NCBI GenBank assembly: GCA_003248075.1
Contig: QJYK01000242.1
Location: 1-33,179, forward strand
Length of the DNA stretch: 33,179 bases
From: Gemmatimonadota bacterium
GTDB lineage: Bacteria > Gemmatimonadota > Gemmatimonadetes > Longimicrobiales > Gaopeijiaceae
Reading direction: 5' to 3'
Position numbers and translations under genes: made by a program. Below the pieces are notes generated by a model. That model was not told the DNA's origin and did not search any database. It saw only the letters and a program-made list of their open reading frames with translations. Of this stretch, positions 1-6,934 are shown piece after piece (within the stretch, counting starts at the first letter, position 1; each line of letters opens with the position of its first letter).

Positions 1-479
1 CGGACCGTCTCGGGAACGCGCAGCCACACCTTCCCCGTGAGGAAGGCGCCCGCCAGGTCCGACGATCCGATCCCGGTGGCGAAGGCCCCCGCCACGCCGC
101 AGGTCACGGTGTGGCTGTCGGCGCCCACGACCAGGTCGCCGCACCGCACCCGACCCCGCTCCAGCGCGACCTGGAAGCTGATCCCGCCACCGACCGGGAG
201 GATCTCCACCCCCTGCTCCGACGCGAACGCCTCCATGCGCGTGTGGAAGACCCGCGTCGACTCGCTGCTGGGTGGCGCGTAGTGGTCACGGGCCAGCAGG
301 ATGCGCTCTGGGTACCGCACGGGTCCGCCCCCCATCGCGGCGTAGTAGTCCAGAGCCATGGGGGTGGAGCCGTCGGTGCCCAGCACCAGATCGGCCTCGC
401 ACACCGTCAGGGTCCCCGCTCGGGACTCCTTCCCGGAATGCGCCGAGAGGATCTTCTCCGACAGGGTGAGCCCGGCCAT
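1..479 (-). CDS. Aconitase / 3-isopropylmalate dehydratase large-subunit family protein (N-terminal part)
   Basis: This is the N-terminal ~159 residues of an iron-sulfur hydro-lyase of the aconitase/LeuC/homoaconitase family; the gene continues past the left edge. It begins MAGLTLSEKILSAHSGK, as LeuC-type proteins do. The family motif GADSHTVTCG is present, followed by ATGIGSSDLA and GKVWLRVPET. The cysteines that hold the 4Fe-4S cluster would lie outside the window. The start codon (complement 477-479) shares one base with the stop of the upstream aminotransferase gene (TGATG), so the two are probably translationally coupled. Family members isomerise or hydrate dicarboxylic or tricarboxylic acids and usually need a small subunit, which would be expected just beyond the edge. 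Whether this is true LeuC or a catabolic relative cannot be decided here. The pairing with an RraA aldolase and an aminotransferase, rather than leuB or leuD, favours a catabolic role (inference). Confidence 0.88.
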   Translation of the reverse strand, partial: MAGLTLSEKILSAHSGKESRAGTLTVCEADLVLGTDGSTPMALDYYAAMGGGPVRYPERILLARDHYAPPSSESTRVFHTRMEAFASEQGVEILPVGGGISFQVALERGRVRCGDLVVGADSHTVTCGVAGAFATGIGSSDLAGAFLTGKVWLRVPETV

Positions 480-1582
480 CAGACGCCTTGAGCGTCGAGC
501 GCGGTATCGATGGCGTCCAAGGTACGCGCTACGTCCTCGGGCCGGATGTCGCCCATGTGGCCGACCCGTACGCAAGTCGCCCGCCAGTCGCCCAGTCCGG
601 CGGCGATCTGGATCCCCTCGGCACGGACAGCGGCGCGCACGGCACCGGGGTCGACGCCGTCGGGCAGACGGATCGCGGTCAACGTGGGTGAGCGCTCCGC
701 GATCCCCTGGCCCGGTAGAGAGAGGCCGCGAGACGCCGCCCACCTCGTCACGGCCCGGGACATCCGGCGGTGGCGGTCGAAGACTTCACCGACTCCCTCC
801 TCATGGATCATGCGCACGGCCTCCAGCACCTGCAGCACGAGAAGTACCGGCGTCGTGCCCGGGGTCTCGGGCCGGGGACCGGCGAGCGTGTCCCTGACTG
901 CGGCGAAGTCCAGATAAGCGCGCGGAAGGACCGCCCGCTCGGTGGCCTCCCACGCGGGCGCACTCATCGCCACGAACGAGATCCCGGGGCTGGCCATGAG
1001 GCACTTCTGCGACGACGTCACCGCCACGTCCACGTCCCAACCGTCGAACGCGAACGGGGCCCCGCCCAGGGAGCTCACTGCGTCCACGAGGGTCAGCGCG
1101 CCGTAGCGGCGCGCGGCTTCCGCCACGCCCGCCACCGGATTCAATGCACCCGTGCTCGTGTCGCTGTGCGCGATTGTCACGGCACGGGCGCCAGGATGGG
1201 CGGCGAGGGTCGCGTCCACCTCTCCCGGGTCGACCGTCCGGCTCCAGTCGCAGGCGACGCGCACGACGTCGATGCCATAGGTGGTGGCGAAGCCCGCCCA
1301 CATCTCGCCGAACTTGCCGTTGCAGCACGCCACCATCGTGTCCCCCGGGTTCAGGAGGTTCAGGATGGCGGCCTCCATCGAGGCTCGTCCCGTCGCGTGG
1401 ATCGGTAGTATATCCGCGGCAGCTGTCCCAAACAGTGGCCTGAGACCATCGAGGAGCTCGACGAGAGCGGACGAGAACTCGGGCGTCCGATGATGGAGCA
1501 CCCGCATGCCAGCCCTGAGGACGCGCTCGGGGATCCGGGTGGGTCCAGGGGTCATGAGGAGGGGCGGAGCCCCGTCGCTCAT
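479..1582 (-). CDS. Class V PLP-dependent aminotransferase (alanine-glyoxylate / serine-pyruvate type)
   Basis: This 367-residue protein has the usual length for the alanine-glyoxylate / serine-pyruvate aminotransferase family. Near the N-terminus is the family signature TPGPTRIPERVL (residues 11-22) followed by HHRTPEFS (30-37). The cofactor-binding Asp is in LVDAVSSLGG (D167). The Schiff-base Lys is in TSSQKCLMASPG (K193). Family members are cytosolic and move an amino group between a small amino acid and an oxo acid such as glyoxylate or pyruvate; the substrate here is not readable from sequence. The gene is the fourth in the minus-strand operon. Its ATG overlaps the stop of the RraA gene by four bases (ATGA), and its own stop overlaps the next start. 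(S)-ureidoglycine-glyoxylate and 2-aminoethylphosphonate aminotransferases are related alternatives, but no purine or phosphonate genes are nearby. Confidence 0.9.
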   Translation of the reverse strand: MSDGAPPLLMTPGPTRIPERVLRAGMRVLHHRTPEFSSALVELLDGLRPLFGTAAADILPIHATGRASMEAAILNLLNPGDTMVACCNGKFGEMWAGFATTYGIDVVRVACDWSRTVDPGEVDATLAAHPGARAVTIAHSDTSTGALNPVAGVAEAARRYGALTLVDAVSSLGGAPFAFDGWDVDVAVTSSQKCLMASPGISFVAMSAPAWEATERAVLPRAYLDFAAVRDTLAGPRPETPGTTPVLLVLQVLEAVRMIHEEGVGEVFDRHRRMSRAVTRWAASRGLSLPGQGIAERSPTLTAIRLPDGVDPGAVRAAVRAEGIQIAAGLGDWRATCVRVGHMGDIRPEDVARTLDAIDTALDAQGV

Positions 1583-2259
1583 GGAAGCACTCCGCGGGCG
1601 CGCAGGGTCTCGTCGATGTCCGCCTTGAAGAGCTCGCCGGCCTCGATCGCGGCGATGCGCCTGCGCTCGCTGGCTTCCAGAGCGCCCACCTGCTCGAGAA
1701 CGACGGCCGCGTCCTCGCGAGGGACGACCACGACCCCGTCATCGTCGCCCACCACCAGATCTCCGGGCATGACGACCGTGTTGCCGCAGGCGACCGGTAC
1801 GTTGATCTCTCCCGGGCCGTCCTTGTCGCACCCGCCCGGCGTCACCGCCCGTGAGTACGCCGGAAGCCCGAGTGCCTCGAGGGCTTCCACGTCGCGGATG
1901 GCCCCGTCCACGACGATGCCCGCGACGCCCGCGCGCACGGCCGTGGTCCCCATCAGCTCACCGAACACGGCGCTGGTGGTGTTGCCGTTCGTCGACACGA
2001 CGACCACGTCCCCGGGGCTGGCGATCTCCAGGGCCTTGTGGACCATCAGGTTGTCGCCGGGGCGAGCGCTCACCGTCACCGCCACCCCGCATACCGGGAG
2101 TCCGGTTCGGCTCACGATGCCGGGGTCCATGAAGTGGAAGCGGCCCATGGCGTCGCCCACGTTCGCGGCGGCCTTGCCGCGGAACGCCTCGACCAGCTCC
2201 GCGGGCACGCGCGGCACTTCAGTGAAGATGCGGAAGCCCATCGGGCCTTGCACCCTCAT
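1579..2259 (-). CDS. RraA family protein, probable 4-hydroxy-4-methyl-2-oxoglutarate (HMG) aldolase
   Basis: This 226-residue protein belongs to the RraA / class II pyruvate aldolase family. Visible landmarks are GDAMGRF (residues 35-41), the central motif GVAGIVVDGAIRD (111-123) with the Arg-Asp pair R122-D123, and the C-terminal stretch PGDLVVGDDDGVVVVPRE. In the HMG/4-carboxy-4-hydroxy-2-oxoadipate aldolases of this family, the Arg-Asp pair is catalytic with a bound divalent metal, giving pyruvate plus an oxo acid. The pair is intact here, so aldolase activity is likelier than the ribonuclease E inhibitor role of E. coli RraA. The older name 'dimethylmenaquinone methyltransferase' for this family is a misannotation. 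The gene is 18 bases downstream of the NHL-propeller gene and overlaps the aminotransferase start by four bases, so it sits inside a catabolic-looking operon. Confidence 0.88.
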   Translation of the reverse strand: MRVQGPMGFRIFTEVPRVPAELVEAFRGKAAANVGDAMGRFHFMDPGIVSRTGLPVCGVAVTVSARPGDNLMVHKALEIASPGDVVVVSTNGNTTSAVFGELMGTTAVRAGVAGIVVDGAIRDVEALEALGLPAYSRAVTPGGCDKDGPGEINVPVACGNTVVMPGDLVVGDDDGVVVVPREDAAVVLEQVGALEASERRRIAAIEAGELFKADIDETLRARGVLP

Positions 2260-2277
2260 GAGCGGGCGACCACGTGG

Positions 2278-3390
2278 CTACCTCACGTAGCGCTGCAGTC
2301 GCCCCGGCGCGGGACCCACCTCGGCGCCGTAGATCACGCCGTTCCGGTCCGCCACGACGCCCTCGGCGGTGCAGGTCCCGCTGCAGTCGGGGTGGGGGTC
2401 GGGTATGAGGTACAGGACCTCGCCGGTCCGGGCGCTTCCCACCCGGATGCCACGCTTCCAGGCGCTGTGCGGCGGGTTCACCGAGCCCGACTCGGAGTCG
2501 GCGCCGTACAGGACGTCGTTCGCGTCGATGTAGATCCCACTCAGCCGGCTGAACTGATACCACTCGTCCAGGAACCGTCCGTTCTGATCGAAGATCTGGA
2601 TGCGGTTGTTGGAGCGGTCGGCGACGAAGAGGCGGCCCTGCGAGTCCATGGCGAGGGAGTGTGGTTGGTCGAACTGGCCCGGCCCGGTGCCGCTCCCCCC
2701 CCACTCCATCAGGTACCGGCCCCGGGCGTCGAACTTGATGATGCGGTTGCGCCCCCTGCCGTGGCCCTCGGCCACGAAGATGTCTCCGTTGGGCGCAGTG
2801 AACACGTCGTTCGGCTGCCAGAAGAAGTCCCGTCCCCCTCCCGCCCCTTCCATCTCGTCCATCGGGACACCGCCCTGGCGTCCCAACCTCATCAGGACCT
2901 CTCCCGTCGGACTGAACTTCCAGACCTGATGGCCGTAGACCACTTCGGGCTCGGGCTCCGCTGGAGCGTCGCCCCGCGCGCCGGGTCGATTATCCTGACC
3001 GTCCGCGACCCAGACGTTGCCCTCGCGGTCCACGTGGATGCCGTGGGGCCACACCAGGAGCCCCGCACCGAAGCTCGTCACCATGTTGCCGTCGGCGTCG
3101 AACTTCATGACCGGGTCGAGCCCGGCGTTCAGGAGACAACCCCTCTGATTGGTGGAGCAACGCTCGGCCACCCAGATGCTCACGCCGTCGGGATCGACGT
3201 CCACGGCGCTGGTGGAGCCCCAACTGCGCCCTTCCGGCATCTTCGCCCAGCCCTCGACCGTGCGATACGGATTCGGCAGGTCGTTGGTGGGCGCCATGTC
3301 CGCCTGCGCGGCGACCAGCGTGGGCAGCGCGACCGTCGTCGCCGCGACGGTCGCGGCCCAGCTCGGCAGGCGGCGGGTCGCCGTCCTCAC
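2278..3390 (-). CDS. Secreted NHL-repeat beta-propeller protein
   Basis: This 370-residue protein has an N-terminal signal peptide (Arg-rich start, hydrophobic stretch about 11-27, likely cleavage near AAQA30), so it is exported. The rest is a six-bladed NHL-type propeller. Typical blades read QPHSLAMDSQGRLFVADRSN, NRIQIFDQNGRFLDEW and WPHGIHVDREGNVWVADGQD. It resembles the propeller of peptidyl-alpha-hydroxyglycine amidating lyases, but there is no monooxygenase partner, so no enzymatic function is assigned. Two Cys pairs (CSTNQRGC and CSGTC) could form disulfides in the periplasm. It starts at a GTG whose bases overlap the stop of the upstream BNR-propeller gene (GTGA). This makes it the second gene of the operon, co-expressed with another secreted propeller and followed by cytosolic enzymes. 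Confidence 0.87.
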   Translation of the reverse strand: MRTATRRLPSWAATVAATTVALPTLVAAQADMAPTNDLPNPYRTVEGWAKMPEGRSWGSTSAVDVDPDGVSIWVAERCSTNQRGCLLNAGLDPVMKFDADGNMVTSFGAGLLVWPHGIHVDREGNVWVADGQDNRPGARGDAPAEPEPEVVYGHQVWKFSPTGEVLMRLGRQGGVPMDEMEGAGGGRDFFWQPNDVFTAPNGDIFVAEGHGRGRNRIIKFDARGRYLMEWGGSGTGPGQFDQPHSLAMDSQGRLFVADRSNNRIQIFDQNGRFLDEWYQFSRLSGIYIDANDVLYGADSESGSVNPPHSAWKRGIRVGSARTGEVLYLIPDPHPDCSGTCTAEGVVADRNGVIYGAEVGPAPGRLQRYVR

Positions 3391-6380
3391 CTCGACCCCA
3401 GGATCCGGTTCACGTCGGCCGTGGCCTTGTCCAGCTCGGCCCTGAGGATCTCGTACCGCTGGATGGCATCGCGGCCGATCTTCATGTCGACCCGGGCGGT
3501 CATGCTACGCAGGTAGTCGATGTGCTCGTCGAGCCCCGGGCTGCTGTACCGGATCGGGCCGGTGATCAGCTTTTCGGCCACCGGCGCGAGGCGCCGCCGC
3601 ACGTCCGCGTTGCCGCTCTCCATCGCGGCCTCCACTCGCTGCACGAGGGCCTGCACCTCCGCCACCATGGCGTTCATGCGCTTGTTGTGCTCGTACTGCT
3701 CGCGCAGGTCGGCGACGGTCACGCCTTCCGCGGCCACCCGTGGGTCGATGAGCACGTTGAAGCTCTGGGTCTGGGTCGCTCCGCCCACGGTGAGCCGCGC
3801 CTGATACCGTCCGGGCGGGACCGGGATACCATCCGAGTCCTGGACGTTCCACACCACCCGGTTGAAGCCGGGCTCGGTGGTGACCCTCGGGGGCGGCGGT
3901 CCGGCGCGCCGACCGAAGCCGAATCCCCCGGCCTGCGGCCGCGGCGGACGTGAGCTGTCATAGGAGTTCACACGGCTCCCGGAGCCGTCCAGGATCTCGA
4001 GCGTCACGGCGCCGGTGGGCGGTGTCGGGAGATAGTAGTCGATCATCGGGCCGAGCAGCTGCGGCGCGGTGCTCGTGCGGTAGCCGTCGCGCGGCGCGTA
4101 CAGGTGCACGTCGGCGACCCGGGTCTGAGGGGTGATCTGGTGCAGCGACGACACGTCGTCGAGGGCCCACATCGCCCGGCCTTGCGTGGCGATGTAGAGG
4201 TTGTCGTCCCGGATCTGGATGTCGTTGATCGGCACCTTGGGCATGTTCAGCTCGAAGGGCTGCCAGTGCCCGCCGTTGTCGAAGGAGACGTACATTCCGA
4301 ACTCCGTCCCCGCGTACAGGAGCCCCTCGCGGCCCGGGTCCTCACGGATCGCGCGCGTGGGCGTATCGCCCGGAATGCCGTTCTCTCCAGTGGTGAGGCG
4401 CTTCCAGGTGTGCCCGTAGTCGTCGGTCCGATAGATGTAGGGTGCGTAATCGCCCAGCAGATATCGGTACACGACGTAGTACGCCGATCCCCGCCGGTGG
4501 GGCGAGACCTCGATCCATGCGACGCGGCCGCCCTCGGGAAGATCCGGGGGTGTGACGTCCGTCCAGGTCGCGCCGTTGTCTTGGGTGAGGTGGAACGGGC
4601 CGTCGTTGGCGCCCGTCCAGATGACACCCGCCTGGTGTGGCGACTCGGCGATGGCGTACAGGGTGCTGTAGAACTCTTCGCCCGTGACGTCGCGGGTGAT
4701 CGGCACTCCGCTGGCTTCCTGGCAGCAGGCCGGGTTGGCGGTCAGGTCGGGGGAGATCGTCTCCCAGTGTACGCCCATGTCCGTCGTGCGGTGCAGGTGC
4801 TGCGAGCCGTAGTAGAGCACGTTCGGGTCGTGGGGCGACGACTCCATGGGTGACACCCGCTGGAAGCGCAGGATCAGCTCGTGCCCGGCGTTGCCGTACA
4901 GGGACTGGGCTCCGACCCAATAGGGCTTGGCTTGGCCCGTCTCCAGGTCGAGCACCTCGAATTGGCCCTTGCACGATCCGTAGACGATGTTCGGCTTGGC
5001 CGGGTGCGGCACGACCGGCCCGGTCTCGCAGCCCGGTCCGGACCACCAGTCCACGTTCTCCTCGCCGCCGTCGGCGACGCTCGAGATCATGTGCGTTCCG
5101 TCGTCCTGTTGCGCCGCGTACAGCCTGCGGGGGAAACGGTTGTCGAGATGGATGCCGTAGATCTCCGACGTCGGCTGGTTGTATTGCGTCGACCAGGTCC
5201 TGCCTCCGTCGAACGAGACGTTGGCGCCTCCATCGTTCGCCTGGATCATCGTGTTCCCGTCGTTCGGATTGATCCAGATGTCGTGGTTGTCCCCGTGCGG
5301 CGTGTTCATGCGCTCGAAGGTGCGCCCGCCGTCGGTCGACTTGTAGAACCCCTCCGCTCCCGTATAGACGACGTCCGCGTTCGTGGGGTCTGCGCCGATG
5401 GTCGTGTAGTAGAACGGCCGCTGGATCATGCCGTCGAAGGTGCGCTGCATGGCCTCGTTCGCACCCTGCCTCATGTCCTGCCATGTCTGACCGGCGTCGT
5501 CGGATCGGTAGAACCCCCCGCCCGGCTTGGCCTCGACCAACGCGTAGATCCGCCGCGGATCCGCGGCGGTCACGGCCAGGTTCCCCTTGCCGATGAGCTG
5601 GCTGGGGAGACCCGTCATGATTCTCGAGAAGCTCTCGCCCCCGTCGGTGCTCTTGTAGAATCCACCTGCGCGCGAACCACTGATGATCGTCCAGGGCTTT
5701 CGCTCGATGCGGTTCATCCACGCATACACGACCGACGGATCGCCCGGCTGGAGCTCCACGTCCATCGCGCCCGTGCTGTCGTTGAGGAACAGCGTGTTGC
5801 GCCAGGTGCGGCCACCGTCGTTGGTCTTGTAGATGCCTCGCTCTGGCGTGGGCTTGAACGCGTCACCGTTGGCGGCGACCCAGACCGTGTTGGGGTCCGT
5901 CGGGTGGATGCGCACCGCGCCGATCTGGCCCACGTCCCTGAGGCCCGCGAAGGTCCAGGTCTTGCCCCCGTCGGTGCTGCGGTAGACGCCCCGCCCCGTG
6001 GAGACGTTGCTCCTCAGCCCGTCCGACCCCGTACCGTAGTAGATGACGTCGGGGTCGGAGTCCGCGACCGCCACGGAGCCGCTCGAGCCCAGCGGGACCT
6101 GTCCGTCGGTGAGCGGGTGCCAACTCTCGCCCCCGTCGGTGGTCCGGAAGAGCCCGCCCGACGCGACACCCATGTAGAACGTGCGCGGCTGCGACGGCAC
6201 CCCCGTCACCGTGGTCACACGACCGCCCTGGGTCGGCCCGATCTGGCGGTACTTCATCCCCGCGAAGAGGACGGGGTTCACCTCCGACATCATCGGTGCG
6301 CCGGAAGCCTGCGCGTCGACCCTGGCCGGGAGGGCGAGGAAGGACGCGAGCGCGAGGGCGCCAAGAGTTCTCTGGTACAT
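3387..6380 (-). CDS. Secreted VPS10/BNR-repeat beta-propeller protein (sialidase-like fold, 'glycosyl hydrolase' annotation)
   Basis: This 997-residue exported protein begins with MYQRTLGALALASFLALPA and a signal peptidase site near residues 23-25 (VDAQA). It contains many Asp-box (BNR) motifs of the form S/T-x-D-G-G-x-T-W: TTDGGESW (about 80-87), STDGGKTW (135-142), TNDGGRTW (186-193), and further copies such as SDDAGQTW, STDGGRTF, SFDGGRTW, TQDNGATW and TDDYGHTW. These form one or two beta-propellers like VPS10/sortilin and sialidases. The C-terminal quarter has an Ig-like segment (NRVVWNVQDSDGIPVPPG) and then a helical tail. Databases often call such proteins glycosyl hydrolases, but the Asp box is structural and no catalytic triad is evident. 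The open frame extends upstream to 6974, but that part lacks a signal peptide and runs through the divergent PadR gene, so the start at 6380 is chosen. It is the first gene of the five-gene operon. Confidence 0.88.
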   Translation of the reverse strand: MYQRTLGALALASFLALPARVDAQASGAPMMSEVNPVLFAGMKYRQIGPTQGGRVTTVTGVPSQPRTFYMGVASGGLFRTTDGGESWHPLTDGQVPLGSSGSVAVADSDPDVIYYGTGSDGLRSNVSTGRGVYRSTDGGKTWTFAGLRDVGQIGAVRIHPTDPNTVWVAANGDAFKPTPERGIYKTNDGGRTWRNTLFLNDSTGAMDVELQPGDPSVVYAWMNRIERKPWTIISGSRAGGFYKSTDGGESFSRIMTGLPSQLIGKGNLAVTAADPRRIYALVEAKPGGGFYRSDDAGQTWQDMRQGANEAMQRTFDGMIQRPFYYTTIGADPTNADVVYTGAEGFYKSTDGGRTFERMNTPHGDNHDIWINPNDGNTMIQANDGGANVSFDGGRTWSTQYNQPTSEIYGIHLDNRFPRRLYAAQQDDGTHMISSVADGGEENVDWWSGPGCETGPVVPHPAKPNIVYGSCKGQFEVLDLETGQAKPYWVGAQSLYGNAGHELILRFQRVSPMESSPHDPNVLYYGSQHLHRTTDMGVHWETISPDLTANPACCQEASGVPITRDVTGEEFYSTLYAIAESPHQAGVIWTGANDGPFHLTQDNGATWTDVTPPDLPEGGRVAWIEVSPHRRGSAYYVVYRYLLGDYAPYIYRTDDYGHTWKRLTTGENGIPGDTPTRAIREDPGREGLLYAGTEFGMYVSFDNGGHWQPFELNMPKVPINDIQIRDDNLYIATQGRAMWALDDVSSLHQITPQTRVADVHLYAPRDGYRTSTAPQLLGPMIDYYLPTPPTGAVTLEILDGSGSRVNSYDSSRPPRPQAGGFGFGRRAGPPPPRVTTEPGFNRVVWNVQDSDGIPVPPGRYQARLTVGGATQTQSFNVLIDPRVAAEGVTVADLREQYEHNKRMNAMVAEVQALVQRVEAAMESGNADVRRRLAPVAEKLITGPIRYSSPGLDEHIDYLRSMTARVDMKIGRDAIQRYEILRAELDKATADVNRILGSR

Positions 6381-6524
6381 TGCTAGGTCCCCGAGGAAAG
6401 CCCAGATGGTCACGGCCGAACCGGTCGCTGCCACGGCAGCGGTCGACCCGGTGGCAACGTGACGCGCCACCTCGGAGCGGGCAAGAAGCCCGGGGGGGAC
6501 GGGAGGGCCCCGACCGTTCGTCCC

Positions 6525-6572
6525 TTGGCGGTTTCGTATAGCGCTGTTATACATATGGCCGAGCGTATAACA
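6525..6572 (+). promoter_or_regulatory. PadR promoter with palindromic operator
   Basis: A sigma-70-like promoter is visible: TTGGCG (6525-6530), a 17-base spacer and TATACA (6548-6553). Overlapping the -10 box and the expected start site is a perfect 8-base inverted repeat, TGTTATAC (6545-6552) and GTATAACA (6565-6572), with a 12-base spacer. PadR repressors typically bind AT-rich palindromes of this sort at their own promoters, so autoregulation is likely. The site is AT-rich in a GC-rich region and lies between two divergent transcription units, so it might also affect the minus-strand operon. Confidence 0.6.
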
Positions 6573-6596
6573 ACGTATGCCAAGTGGAGCGCCACC

Positions 6597-6929
6597 ATGC
6601 CATCCGCGGCTCTGGGGCAGTTCGAGCACCAGGTGCTCCTCGCGATCCTGCGCCGCGGCGCCGAGTCGTACAGCGTCGAGATCGTGGACGAGCTGGAGCG
6701 TCAGACCGGCCGGGACGTGGCCACGGCCGCCGTCTTCGTGTCGCTCCAGCGGCTGAAGGCCAAGGGCATGCTCCGTGACCGACTCGTCGCGCCGGGGCCG
6801 GAGGGTGGCCATCCGAGGCGGTACTTCAGCCTTACCGACGACGCCTTGAGCGCGCTGCGAGACACGCGGCGGAGCTTCCTGTCGCTCTGGGACGGGGTCG
6901 AGTCGGTGCTGGACGAGGGCGGGGGCTGA
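6597..6929 (+). CDS. PadR family transcriptional regulator
   Basis: This 110-residue winged-helix protein matches the PadR family N-terminal domain. The stretch LGQFEHQVLLAILRRG leads into the recognition region VFVSLQRLKAKGML, then the wing with HPRRYFSLTDDALSAL. In-frame ATGs further upstream (6459, 6555) are rejected: 6555 falls between the predicted -10 box and the start of transcription and inside the palindrome. The ATG at 6597 has GGAG a few bases before it. The stop is five bases before the start of an ADOP-type permease gene. PadR-ADOP pairs are a recurrent arrangement in Acidobacteria and Gemmatimonadota, where the small PadR protein is presumed to repress its own two-gene operon in response to a ligand. 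The ligand is unknown. Confidence 0.88.
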   Translation: MPSAALGQFEHQVLLAILRRGAESYSVEIVDELERQTGRDVATAAVFVSLQRLKAKGMLRDRLVAPGPEGGHPRRYFSLTDDALSALRDTRRSFLSLWDGVESVLDEGGG

Positions 6930-6934
6930 CGAGG

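Noticed and set aside
2278-3390. Peptidylglycine alpha-amidating lyase
   Set aside because: The NHL propeller resembles that enzyme, but propeller similarity alone is not enough, and no monooxygenase or peptide substrate gene is nearby.
2038-6386. Long plus-strand open frames of 492 and 501 residues opposite the propeller genes
   Set aside because: They are antisense shadows produced by high GC. The composition is Arg/Val/His-rich with no domain, and the minus-strand genes have clear motifs over the same stretch.
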